A DNA stretch of 16,780 nt from Acidobacteriota bacterium (GCA_003224635.1 QHZK01000401.1:1-16780), one strand, 5' to 3'; positions 5,725 through 13,286 are shown, numbered from the stretch's first letter. Translations and numbers: made by a program. The notes: generated by a model not told the origin, from the sequence alone.

Positions 5725-6021
5725 ATGAAATTGAGCTACGAAAAAATCACTCAGCTGTCCCACCGGATCATTGGCGCCATCGAGGCGCTGGACGAAGTGG
5801 AAATCTTCGACGAACCCAACGCCATCCGTCTCGAAATCGTCAAAATCCTCAACGACCTGCTGGTCGAGGAGGAGAAGATTGAAGCGGTGGTCCGGCTTCA
5901 CATCACTTCCCAGAAGCGGACGATCCCGGAGGGCAGCGCCGAATGGGACATCCTCTACAGGAAATACTACTCGGACGAGCTTCGCAAGCTGGGGATCACC
6001 GTCGGTCAGGCCCGAGGATAA
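5725..6021 (+). CDS. DUF507 family protein (second copy)
   Basis: This is a 98-residue protein of the DUF507 family, with no known reaction. The start MKLSYEKITQLSHRIIGAIEAL fits the family's M-K-L-S N-terminus. It continues with NAIRLEIVKILNDLLVEEEKIEAVVRLHITSQKRTIPEGSAEWDILYRKYYSDELRKLGI, the alpha-helical pattern ending in a conserved 'S.EWD.LY..YY..EL.KLG' block. It is clearly divergent from the first copy (the 'Y..MFKK.K..L' end is replaced by this block), so the two are paired subfamilies and not a recent duplication. The ATG at 5725 has little Shine-Dalgarno support, and the gene may be read from the upstream transcript. Confidence 0.87.
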   Translation: MKLSYEKITQLSHRIIGAIEALDEVEIFDEPNAIRLEIVKILNDLLVEEEKIEAVVRLHITSQKRTIPEGSAEWDILYRKYYSDELRKLGITVGQARG

Positions 6022-6092
6022 AGGCGCCCGGCACCCGGCGGCCAAAGGCGTCAGCGACTGCGCAAGCCGCTGTCGCTCCTGGGTAACCCAAT

Positions 6093-7091
6093 CTAATCGC
6101 GACGCTTCAGCACCGGTGGTTTCTCGTCGCCCTGGTCCTGGCCCTTTGTAGTGGGTTGCGTCGACCCATCCGGCTGGCGCTTCTCGAGCGTAGGAGCGCC
6201 TTCTCGATCCTTCTTCCTAAGCGCAGCTACGACAGTATTGAGGCGGCCCTTGACGTCGTCGAATTCCGAGGTGCTCACCAGGTACTCGTCGCGCTTCGGG
6301 AGCTGCTTGATTTCCTCTTCTGCCTTCAGAATGCGGTCCGGCGTGGGCGGGTGGTCCTGGAAAATCTTGGGGACGCTTCCGGGCTGGCGGCGCTCCTCTT
6401 CCAGGACTTTTCCGAAAAACGCCACGTACGCGTTCGGATCGTAGCCCGCTTTGTACATGTATTGGAGCCCGAGGTAGTCGGCCTCAGCTTCGGCGGAGCG
6501 GTCGAACTTGAGGAACATCACCGGAACCCCGATGTTGAGCGCCTGCGACACGCCTATATACACAGGATAGGTCATGGGGACGAAGATCAGCGGGATGGTC
6601 GCGATGTCGAGAATGCGCGCCTTGGTCATCTGCGAAGCCCAGTGGCGGGCCGCGACGTGGGCGATTTCGTGCGCTATGACGCCGGCAAACTGGTCTTCCT
6701 CACTCGCGGCCTTGAGCAGCCCGCTGTAGACGTACAAGAAGCCGCCCGGCAGCGCGAAGGCGTTGATCTCAGGCCCGTCGATTACTTTTACCGTGAGCGG
6801 GACCTTCAGGTCGGAGTTACGCGCCACGTTCTGGGCTACTCGATTGACGTACTCGTTGATCACCGGGTCGGTGATGAATTTGGTGGAACGGTCGATCTCC
6901 GCCGCATACTGCCTCCCGGCGGCGATTTCCCTCTCCTGGGAGATGATGCTCTTGTGCGCCACCTTGCGATTGCCGATCTCGCTCACGTCGCTCTTCGAGT
7001 CCGCGGCCTGGAGGGGCAAGCCGACGAAAGCGACCGTCGCGAGAACTGCCAGCCCCTTTATAACGTTTTGCCTGCCGAGCAGCGATGCCAT
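6093..7091 (-). CDS. Secreted M48 family zinc metalloprotease
   Basis: This is a predicted periplasmic zinc endopeptidase of the M48 family, similar in core to BepA/YfgC-type proteases involved in envelope protein quality control. It has 332 residues. The N-terminus (basic MASLLGRQNVIKG, hydrophobic LAVLATVAFVGLPLQA) is a Sec signal peptide, likely cleaved after LQA or QAA near residue 30. The catalytic HEIAH motif is at 141-145, preceded by INAFALPGGFLYVYSGLL. The third zinc ligand lies in SAEAEADYLG (residues 199-208). A DHPPTPDRI block follows. The C-terminus is a charged, proline-containing tail (after about residue 285) without the TPR repeats found in BepA. Upstream on its strand is a purine-rich ribosome site (AGGTGGGG, about 9-16 bases before ATG). 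It is divergent from the VWFA genes. Confidence 0.93.
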   Translation of the reverse strand: MASLLGRQNVIKGLAVLATVAFVGLPLQAADSKSDVSEIGNRKVAHKSIISQEREIAAGRQYAAEIDRSTKFITDPVINEYVNRVAQNVARNSDLKVPLTVKVIDGPEINAFALPGGFLYVYSGLLKAASEEDQFAGVIAHEIAHVAARHWASQMTKARILDIATIPLIFVPMTYPVYIGVSQALNIGVPVMFLKFDRSAEAEADYLGLQYMYKAGYDPNAYVAFFGKVLEEERRQPGSVPKIFQDHPPTPDRILKAEEEIKQLPKRDEYLVSTSEFDDVKGRLNTVVAALRKKDREGAPTLEKRQPDGSTQPTTKGQDQGDEKPPVLKRRD

Positions 7092-7127
7092 ACGGGTGTA
7101 CCCCCCACCTCGAATAGATGTCTAAAG

Positions 7128-7157
7128 GGGAAGCCGGGTTATCTCGGCGGGCTTCCC
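7128..7157. repeat. Inverted repeat in the divergent M48/VWFA control region
   Basis: GGGAAGCC (7128-7135) and GGCTTCCC (7150-7157) form perfect 8-bp arms around a 14-base centre. The repeat lies in the upstream region of the protease gene and about 17 bases before the -35 box of the VWFA promoter, so it could be a shared operator or a leader hairpin of the protease mRNA. Confidence 0.45.
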
Positions 7158-7173
7158 GATCACCGCTCTTTGC

Positions 7174-7202
7174 TTGACTTTGCCCAATCTGCGGCGGATA
7201 CT
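7174..7202 (+). promoter_or_regulatory. Candidate promoter of the VWFA gene pair
   Basis: TTGACT (7174-7179) is followed by a 17-base spacer and GATACT (7197-7202). The transcript would have a leader of about 85 bases before the ATG at 7293. Confidence 0.5.
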
Positions 7203-7292
7203 ACGCGGCAGCGCTTCGCTAACGAAACGAAACAGGGTTGGGGAGGCGAGCAGGGCCCGGAGTGCGGCCCTGTCGCTGATTGAGAAAGTCCT

Positions 7293-9071
7293 ATGGGTTT
7301 CCGAGGCCGAGCTTTCCCCAGTCTCGCTGCGTCTGTCACCCGCCTGCTGCAACACGCGAGCCTGGTCGCTCTTGCTCTCTGCCTTCCAGCGTCTTCCGCG
7401 CAGGACGCGGGCACGTCGGAAGTGAAGAGCCAGGAGACCGAGCCCTCTTTCAAACTTCAGGTGCAGCGTAACCTGGTCGTGGTGCGCGTGGTGGTGCGCG
7501 ATTCGAAAGGTCGCCCGGTCAGCAACCTTCGCAAGGACGACTTCCGGCTATTCGACAATGGCAAGCCGCAAGGGATTACCTCCTTTACGGTCGAGACGCC
7601 GCCCTCGAAAGCTGCAACCGCGGCTCAGTCCCGGCCACAAGCGCCGGCCACGGAACCGCAGCCCGAAACCGCGACGGCTCCCTTTACCCCTCTGCGTTAC
7701 CTGGCGGCTTATTTTGACGACGTGCACGCCCACTACGAAGACCTGGTCCGCACGCGCGACGCTGCGGACCGGTACCTCGTGGCGGCGGTCAGACCGGGCG
7801 ACCGCGTCGGCGTTTTTACTTCCTCCGGCCAGAACATGCAGGACTTCACCGACGATCTCCAGAAAGTCCACGCAGCGCTTTTCGGTCTTCGACCCCGGCC
7901 GATCGTTCCGGACGAGATGGACCCGTGCCCGGACGTTTTCCCTTATCAGGCCTACTTGATCGTGGAGCAGCGCGACTCGTATGCCATCGACGAAGCCGCC
8001 TTGGAGACGCTCCAGTGCCGGTATCAGGGAGACACGAGGTTCTTGAATCAAGCCCAACAGGATGCGGAGAGCGAAGCGGTGCGCGTCCTCACCCGCGACG
8101 AATCTCAGTCGCAGTATTCATTCCGCGAGCTGGACCAGCTCGTGCGCCGCATGGGCACGCTTCCAGGCCAGCGACACATTATCTTTGTGTCGCCCGGTTT
8201 TCTGACCGAGACGCAGAAGTACACCATCAGTGAAATCATCGACCGCGCGCTGCGCAACAAAGTGATCGTTAACACATTCGACTCGAAGGGCCTGTTTGCC
8301 CCGATTCCCCTGGGCGACGCCTCGAAGCGCGTCCTCGTGGTGCCACAGCGCCCCGACCTGATGGGCCACAAGGCGCAGGACCAGCTCACTTCATACCAGC
8401 GCGACGTCGAGGTCCTGGCCCAGCTTGCCTATGATACGGGCGGGGTCTTCTTTCACAACAGCAACGACTACGACGAGGGTTTCCGCAAGACGGGGGCGCT
8501 GGTGGAAACGTATTACGTGCTCGGCTTTTCGCCTCAGAACTTGAAGCCGGACGGACGCTTTCACACCTTGAAAGTGAGCCTGGCCGGGTCCGAACGCCTG
8601 ACCGTGCAGGCCCGCCGGGGCTATTTCGCACCTAAGAAAGCTCAGGACCTGGCGGCCCTGGAGAAGGAGGACCTCGAAGGCGCCATCTTTTCCCAAGATG
8701 AGCTTAACGGGCTGCCGGTGGACGTTCACACGCAGTTCTTCAAGGTCAGCGAGCGCGACACAAAACTCTCCGTGATCGCCCATCTGGACCTGCATCTTGT
8801 CCGCTTCCGAAAAGAACAAGGACGGAATCTGAACAACCTGACTTTCGTCACCGCGCTATTCGACCGCGACGGGAAATACGTGACGGCCCAGCAAAAACGT
8901 CTTGAATTCCATCTTCGCGATTCGAGCCTGGAGCGGCTTTCGAGGTCCGGCATCACTACGAAAGCAAGTTTCGACGTGCCACCGGGAACCTACCTGGTGC
9001 GGGAAGTCGTGAGAGACGCCGAGGCGGGCCAGATCTCGGGGTTGAATCGAACGGTGGAGATCCCTTACTAA
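7293..9071 (+). CDS. Secreted VWFA-related Acidobacterial domain protein (first of pair)
   Basis: This 592-residue exported protein is of the TIGR03436-type VWFA family, expanded in Acidobacteriota and of unknown role. Binding of other proteins is inferred from the von Willebrand A fold. The signal peptide has hydrophobic HASLVALALCLPASSA, probably cleaved after SSA at about residue 36. A family N-terminal beta block follows (LVVVRVVVRDSKGRPVSNLRKDDFRLFDNG, residues 61-90), then an Ala/Pro-rich linker (102-130). The A-domain starts at YLAAYFDDVHAH (137-147), where the MIDAS metal motif D-x-S-x-S is degenerate, so metal binding is doubtful. RHIIFVSPGF and ETYYVLGFSP are the usual later landmarks. 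The last 200 residues form beta-rich modules ending in VEIPY. The ATG has only weak ribosome-site support. The gene is followed after 48 bases by the second VWFA gene. Confidence 0.9.
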   Translation: MGFRGRAFPSLAASVTRLLQHASLVALALCLPASSAQDAGTSEVKSQETEPSFKLQVQRNLVVVRVVVRDSKGRPVSNLRKDDFRLFDNGKPQGITSFTVETPPSKAATAAQSRPQAPATEPQPETATAPFTPLRYLAAYFDDVHAHYEDLVRTRDAADRYLVAAVRPGDRVGVFTSSGQNMQDFTDDLQKVHAALFGLRPRPIVPDEMDPCPDVFPYQAYLIVEQRDSYAIDEAALETLQCRYQGDTRFLNQAQQDAESEAVRVLTRDESQSQYSFRELDQLVRRMGTLPGQRHIIFVSPGFLTETQKYTISEIIDRALRNKVIVNTFDSKGLFAPIPLGDASKRVLVVPQRPDLMGHKAQDQLTSYQRDVEVLAQLAYDTGGVFFHNSNDYDEGFRKTGALVETYYVLGFSPQNLKPDGRFHTLKVSLAGSERLTVQARRGYFAPKKAQDLAALEKEDLEGAIFSQDELNGLPVDVHTQFFKVSERDTKLSVIAHLDLHLVRFRKEQGRNLNNLTFVTALFDRDGKYVTAQQKRLEFHLRDSSLERLSRSGITTKASFDVPPGTYLVREVVRDAEAGQISGLNRTVEIPY

Positions 9072-9105
9072 CTCAGGGGATGGGCTTCCCTGAAAAGGCC
9101 TGAAA

Positions 9106-9155
9106 AAGGAAGGTGACTTATGGACCGACGTAAACTTCAACGGATGGTCTTGTGA
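9106..9155 (+). promoter_or_regulatory. Strong RBS plus 11-codon ORF overlapping the start of the second VWFA gene
   Basis: AAGGAAGG (9106-9113) is followed six bases later by ATG (9120). The frame reads MDRRKLQRMVL and then stops at TGA (9153-9155), overlapping the GTG at 9152 as GTGA. The peptide looks like the basic n-region of a signal peptide. Either the gene has lost its frame here or this is a coupled leader ORF. Confidence 0.65.
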
Positions 9156-11563
9156 CTCCGCTTGGCGCTCCTGCTCTCCCGCAGGAAGCTCAGCAGGCCT
9201 CACCGCAACGGGGCCAGCAGCCGGTTGCGACGGTTCCCGGCGTCATCAAGAGCGAAACCAACCTGGTGCTGGTGGACGCCGTCGCCACGGACAAGAAGGG
9301 GAATTACATCCGTGATCTCGAGGCCAAAGACTTTAAGGTTTACGAGGACAATAAGGAGCAGACCATCAGCAGCTTCTCGAGAGGCACTGAGACGGGCGCT
9401 CCGCGCGGGCCCGCCCAGCGGCGCTATCTTGTCCTCTTTTTCGACAACTCGACGATGGACCTCGGCGATCAAGCCCGGGCGCGACAGGCGGCGGCCCAAT
9501 TTATCGAGAAGACAGCTTCGAGCGACCGCCTGATGGCGGTGGCGGATTTTGGCGGAACGCTCCACGTGGCCCAGAATTTCACCGCCAACACCGAGAGGTT
9601 GAAGCAAGTCGTGTCGGGCGTGAAATACTCGGCCGTCAATCCCAACGAGCCGGCGGACACAACGCAAGTTGCTTCTCTGGGCGCTCCAACTCTGAGTCCG
9701 ATGGCGGACTTCGGAGCCCGAAGCATGTTGCTGGCCGTCCGCACCCTGGCCAAGAACCTCCAGGCGGTCCCCGGACGCAAGACGGTGATCCTGTTCTCGT
9801 CCGGTTTTGCGCTCACTCCGGAGCGCCAGTCCGAACTGACCGCGACGGTCAATGCCTGCAACAGGGCCAACGTCGCCATTTACCCCCTCGATGTCCGGGG
9901 TTTGCTCGCCACGCCGCCGGGCGCTTCCACCCTGAGTCCCCGCGTGGGTCTGGATGAGCCTTCGTTTCCACACGACAATGCCCTGCTGGCCTTCCTGTTC
10001 ACGCCTGCTGCGCTTCTACCGCAGAGACCGGGTGGAGGCGGGGGAGGTGGCGCCGGGGGCGGAGGCGGGGGAGGCCGTGGGGGTGGTGGCGGTGGAGTCG
10101 GCGGCGGGGGAGGCCGCGGGGGTGGTGGCGGTGGAGTCGGCGGAGGTGGGACTGGTGGCGGCGGCGGGCGCGGAGGTACGGGTGGCGGGACTGGTGGAAC
10201 CGGTGGCGGGCGCGGAGGCACGGGTGGAGGCACCGGTGGCACGGGCGGCGGTCGCGGAGGGACGGGTGGCGGTACCGGAGGCGGACGTGGAGGCTCAACG
10301 GGCGGCGGCTCGCGTGGCGGCGGAGGCGGCGGACCTGCCAACGTGAACCGCTTCGGGAACAATCCGCTGAATCAGCCGCGCCAGATCATTCCCCAGATAC
10401 CCGAGAGCGCGACTACGAACCAAGAGGTGCTCTACGCACTCGCGGCGGGCACCGGGGGTTTTCCAATCTTCAACTCAAACGACCTCCTTGCCGGAATGGA
10501 CAAGATATCGAAAGAACTGGACGAATACTACGTGCTGGGCTACGTCCCTCCCCCAAAGTCCGCCGAGGGAACTTGCCACACGATCAAAGTGAGAGTGGAG
10601 CGTAGCGGCGTCAACGTTAGGGCGCGAAGCGGCTATTGCGACGTCAGAGGTTCGGACCTCCTGGCCGGCAAAGTCGAAGGTAAGACGCTCGAGGCCATCG
10701 CCGCGAGCCCGCAGGCGGGCAGCGTCCCGCTCTCGCTCCGGGCGCCCTATTTCTACGCGGCGCCCAACGTCGCGCGCGTGAATCTCGCCGCTGAAATTCC
10801 CGGCGACGCTATCAACTTCGAAAAGGAGAAGGGAGAATTCCACTCCGACGTGAACGTGCTCGGCATCGCCTACCGCGAAGACGGTTCCGTGGGCGCGCGA
10901 TTCAGCGATACGGTGAAGCTGGATGTCCCGAAAAAGGAGGCCAAGGAATACGCCAAGGGCACATTCCCTTACCAGAACACCTTTGAAATCGCACCGGGAA
11001 AGTACACGCTGAAAGTCGTGCTGGGCGCCGGCGGGGAGAGCTACGCGAAGTACGAGATGCCTCTTGTGATTGAGCCTTACAACGGAAAGCAGTTCCAGTT
11101 GAGCTCGGTGGCGCTGAGCGACAAGCTCACCCCGGTCTCCGAGCTGGCGGCGAGTCTGGACGCGGCGCTGCTCGATGAAAAGCCGCCTCTGGTGGTGAAA
11201 GGTTCGAACAACGGGCAAGCCATGGACTTCAAGGTGACGCCCTCGCCGACCAATCACTTCAGTCGCGATGACAAGGTCGCCCTGTACGTCGAGGTCTACG
11301 AGCCCGCGCTCCTGGCGAAGATTGATGACACCCGCGTCGGGATCGTGTACAACGTGGTCGATCGGAAGACCAACCAGCAGGTCTACCGGTCCCCCACGAT
11401 GCTGGTGAACAGCTTCGCGCAGGCCGGCAATCCCGTCATCCCGGTCGGCACGCTGCTGCCGCTCGACAAGATCCAGGCCGGCGATTATAGGCTCGAAGTC
11501 ACGGCGCGGGACTCGGCGGGCAACGCTTCCCCGGTCCGCACGACCGACTTTGTCTTGAACTGA
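9152..11563 (+). CDS. VWFA-related Acidobacterial domain protein with poly-Gly insert; signal-peptide start disrupted
   Basis: This 803-codon frame is of the same TIGR03436-type family as its upstream neighbour. From the GTG at 9152 the protein starts MTPLGAPALPQEAQQ and has no proper signal peptide. A good start (RBS and ATG at 9120) lies upstream in another frame. The family beta block covers residues 37-75 (NLVLVDAVATDKKGNYIRDL). The A-domain starts at RYLVLFFDNSTMDLG (91-105) with D98-x-S100 of a partial MIDAS motif. VILFSSGFALTPE and VAIYPLDVRGLL follow. Residues 294-394 are an almost pure Gly insert with R, V, T, S and A. After it come LYALAAGTGGFPIFNSNDL and DEYYVLGYVPP, then beta modules to residue 803. 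If the start is truly broken the protein would not be exported. A sequencing or assembly error would also explain it. Confidence 0.85.
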   Translation: MTPLGAPALPQEAQQASPQRGQQPVATVPGVIKSETNLVLVDAVATDKKGNYIRDLEAKDFKVYEDNKEQTISSFSRGTETGAPRGPAQRRYLVLFFDNSTMDLGDQARARQAAAQFIEKTASSDRLMAVADFGGTLHVAQNFTANTERLKQVVSGVKYSAVNPNEPADTTQVASLGAPTLSPMADFGARSMLLAVRTLAKNLQAVPGRKTVILFSSGFALTPERQSELTATVNACNRANVAIYPLDVRGLLATPPGASTLSPRVGLDEPSFPHDNALLAFLFTPAALLPQRPGGGGGGGAGGGGGGGRGGGGGGVGGGGGRGGGGGGVGGGGTGGGGGRGGTGGGTGGTGGGRGGTGGGTGGTGGGRGGTGGGTGGGRGGSTGGGSRGGGGGGPANVNRFGNNPLNQPRQIIPQIPESATTNQEVLYALAAGTGGFPIFNSNDLLAGMDKISKELDEYYVLGYVPPPKSAEGTCHTIKVRVERSGVNVRARSGYCDVRGSDLLAGKVEGKTLEAIAASPQAGSVPLSLRAPYFYAAPNVARVNLAAEIPGDAINFEKEKGEFHSDVNVLGIAYREDGSVGARFSDTVKLDVPKKEAKEYAKGTFPYQNTFEIAPGKYTLKVVLGAGGESYAKYEMPLVIEPYNGKQFQLSSVALSDKLTPVSELAASLDAALLDEKPPLVVKGSNNGQAMDFKVTPSPTNHFSRDDKVALYVEVYEPALLAKIDDTRVGIVYNVVDRKTNQQVYRSPTMLVNSFAQAGNPVIPVGTLLPLDKIQAGDYRLEVTARDSAGNASPVRTTDFVLN
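10031..10333 (+). repeat. Minisatellite coding for a 101-residue glycine-rich segment
   Basis: The DNA is a chain of GGN codons. A 39-bp unit starting at 10073 recurs almost exactly at 10112 (unit GGCCGYGGGGGTGGTGGC onwards). Further on, a 42-bp period encodes RGGTGGGTGGTGGG twice, followed by a shorter copy. Such arrays change length by replication slippage and are prone to assembly collapse. The segment interrupts the A-domain of the VWFA protein. Confidence 0.9.
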
Positions 11564-11572
11564 GCGCGAAGA

Positions 11573-11660
11573 AAGGTTGAAGTGTAAAGTTTGAAGGGTA
11601 AACGGCAGAAAATTCTTCCTTACTTTACCCTTCACGCTTTAGCCTTTATACTTCGACCTT
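11573..11660. repeat. Long imperfect palindrome after the VWFA operon (possible terminator or repeat element)
   Basis: The outer arms AAGGTTGAAGTGTAAAG (11573-11589) and CTTTATACTTCGACCTT (11644-11660) pair over 17 bases with two G-U wobbles in RNA. The inner arms TGAAGGGTAAA (11592-11602) and TTTACCCTTCA (11624-11634) pair perfectly over 11. The structure begins ten bases after the VWFA stop. There is no T tract. It looks like a mobile or repetitive intergenic palindrome that may also end transcription. Its right edge touches the proposed mutY start. Confidence 0.75.
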
Positions 11661-12798
11661 GCCGCGCCCTGCCTCTGGTTCGCTACCGTCGACCTCTACT
11701 CGTCGCGTTCTGCTGCGATGGTTCCGCCTCCACGCTCGCCCTCTCCCCTGGCGGCGAACGAAGTCAGCTTACGCCGTATGGGTCTCGGAGGTAATGCTCC
11801 AGCAGACCCAGGTCTCGACCGTCATTCCCTACTATCGCCGCTTCCTCCGCGCCTTTCCGACGGTCGAGCGCCTGGCCAAAGCGCCGCTCGAGCGCGTACT
11901 CGAGCTCTGGTCGGGGCTGGGATACTACCGCCGGGCGCGGCTCCTCCACCTTGCCGCGCAAAAAATCCTACGCGAGTTCGCGGGGCGCTTCCCGACTGAC
12001 TACGGGCAAGCGCGTTCTCTCCCGGGCATAGGAGATTACACTGCACGGGCCATCCTGAGCATCGTGTACAACAAGCCTTACGCCGTAGTCGACGGCAACG
12101 TGGCGCGCATCGTGGCTCGCCTTGGCGCGATCAAAGGGAATATCAACCAACCGAAGTTTCGCGGCGCCGTCGAGCGGGCCGTTGAAGGCCTGCTCTCTCA
12201 CCGCCGTCCTGGCGATTTCAACCAGGCGCTGATGGAGCTCGGGCAGACGGTCTGCCTGCCGCGTGCGCCGCGATGCGTTGCCTGCCCTCTCCGAAAATGG
12301 TGCCAGGCCTATCATCGTGGCGAGCCCGAGTCTTACCCTGCTCCGCGGCCGCGCCGGGCGATCGAGCTTCGGTATCTCGCCACGGCGGTCATCCGCTCCA
12401 TTCCGGCGATCGGCCAAGAGAGAGCCGGACGCGTGGCACTAATGCGAGGCCTTGATGAGGGTCTGCTCGGCGACCTGTGGAATTTTCCCGCCGCTTTCGG
12501 GGCCTCGCGCGCGGAGGCACTCGACCGGCTGCGCGAGAAACTCGATCGCATCGCGCCTGGGGTCGCGCTCTGGGAGCAGAGGGATGGGCTGGTCGCTCGG
12601 CCCGCTCCGCTGCGCCAACTCCGACACGGAATCACGCATCGCTCGATTCGCGTCGATCTCTACCCGGCCGAGGTCCGCGGCGTTCCGATCGGCCCGCTGC
12701 GCTGGTTCTCGCTCGCCAGCTTGAATCGCGTGGCAGTTTCACAACTGGCGCGCAAAATCGCAGCAGCAGCAGGAGAGGTCGATTCGCCTCGCAATTGA
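11659..12798 (+). CDS. mutY: A/G-specific adenine DNA glycosylase MutY
   Basis: This base-excision repair enzyme removes adenine mispaired with 8-oxoguanine. The frame gives 379 residues. The catalytic Glu is E44 in SEVMLQQTQV. The helix-hairpin-helix is LPGIGDYTARAI (121-132). The catalytic Asp is D145 in VVDGNVARI. The 4Fe-4S cluster ligands are C199, C206, C209 and C215 with the standard 6-2-5 spacing. The C-terminal NUDIX-like 8-oxoG recognition domain follows (about 230-370), with GDLWNFPAAFG and LRHGITHRSIRVDLYPAEV. The start is uncertain: TTG at 11659 has no visible ribosome site and lies at the edge of a palindrome. No in-frame ATG precedes the conserved WFRLHARPLPWRR, so a CTG or TTG start must be used. 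The stop codon lies inside a hairpin. Confidence 0.93.
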   Translation: MPRPASGSLPSTSTRRVLLRWFRLHARPLPWRRTKSAYAVWVSEVMLQQTQVSTVIPYYRRFLRAFPTVERLAKAPLERVLELWSGLGYYRRARLLHLAAQKILREFAGRFPTDYGQARSLPGIGDYTARAILSIVYNKPYAVVDGNVARIVARLGAIKGNINQPKFRGAVERAVEGLLSHRRPGDFNQALMELGQTVCLPRAPRCVACPLRKWCQAYHRGEPESYPAPRPRRAIELRYLATAVIRSIPAIGQERAGRVALMRGLDEGLLGDLWNFPAAFGASRAEALDRLREKLDRIAPGVALWEQRDGLVARPAPLRQLRHGITHRSIRVDLYPAEVRGVPIGPLRWFSLASLNRVAVSQLARKIAAAAGEVDSPRN

Positions 12799-12835
12799 CC
12801 GTGGGTTCTTCTCAGACGCCAACGGCCCACGGTCA
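12796..12835 (+). terminator. Hairpin over the mutY stop codon
   Basis: The perfect 10-bp arms TGACCGTGGG (12796-12805) and CCCACGGTCA (12826-12835) surround a 20-base loop. The first three bases are the mutY stop. There is no T tract, so it may attenuate rather than terminate transcription into the dehydratase gene 34 bases downstream, or it may be an intergenic repeat. Confidence 0.5.
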
Positions 12836-12868
12836 GTCGAAGACAAAACACGCGATGAGGAGTGCGCC

Positions 12869-13234
12869 ATGACTGAACTAGCCGACAAGACCTGCGTTCC
12901 GTGCCGAGGCGGCGTGCCGCCCTTGAAGGGCGCGGAAATCGAGCCCCTGCGGCGCGAGGTCCCGGGATGGGAAGTGGTCTCCGAGCACCACATCCACAAG
13001 GTCTTCAAGTTTCCCGATTTCCGCCAGGCTCTCGACTTCGTGAAGCGCGTGGGAGAAGTAGCCGAAGAGCAGGGTCACCACCCTGACATCGTCCTGGCCT
13101 GGGGAAAGGTCGAGGTGACCCTGTGGACCCATAAGATCGACGGACTGACCGAAAGTGACTTCATCATGGCGGCCAAGATCGACCAGCTTGAGGGCGCCCG
13201 GGCCAGGCCCGCCGTTCGCGAAATCGGGAGGTGA
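12869..13234 (+). CDS. Pterin-4a-carbinolamine dehydratase (4a-hydroxytetrahydrobiopterin dehydratase)
   Basis: This cytoplasmic enzyme dehydrates 4a-hydroxy-tetrahydropterin, recycling the cofactor of aromatic amino acid hydroxylases. It has 121 residues. The N-terminal KTCVPCRGGVPPL motif is common in bacterial members. The core has PGWEVV, KVFKFPDFRQALDFVKRVGEVAEEQGHHPDI with the active-site histidines H70-H71, then WGKVEVTLWTH (H88) and GLTESDFIMAAKID. GAGGAG about eight bases before the ATG supports the start. No aromatic amino acid hydroxylase gene is in the window, so its substrate source is unknown. Related proteins have been linked to other pterins. It follows mutY on the same strand and converges on a short-chain dehydrogenase of pteridine-reductase appearance. 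Confidence 0.93.
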   Translation: MTELADKTCVPCRGGVPPLKGAEIEPLRREVPGWEVVSEHHIHKVFKFPDFRQALDFVKRVGEVAEEQGHHPDIVLAWGKVEVTLWTHKIDGLTESDFIMAAKIDQLEGARARPAVREIGR

Positions 13235-13286
13235 TCGCCTCGCTGGAGGACCGCGAGCCGCGCACGCACCCGGTCTGCTGCAAGAT

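Noticed and set aside
6156..7283. 375-codon + strand frame opposite the M48 protease
   Set aside because: The - strand encodes a clear HEIAH metalloprotease with signal peptide. The + frame is its antisense shadow in GC-rich DNA.
9880..10362. Proline-rich - strand frame (PPPRPP repeats) opposite the Gly-rich insert
   Set aside because: It is only the complement of GGN codons. The VWFA frame continues on both sides with conserved domain sequence.
10475..11635. 386-codon - strand frame opposite the second VWFA gene
   Set aside because: No motif is recognisable, and the + strand product is well supported. Its apparent MKGK start arises from the palindrome at 11573-11660.
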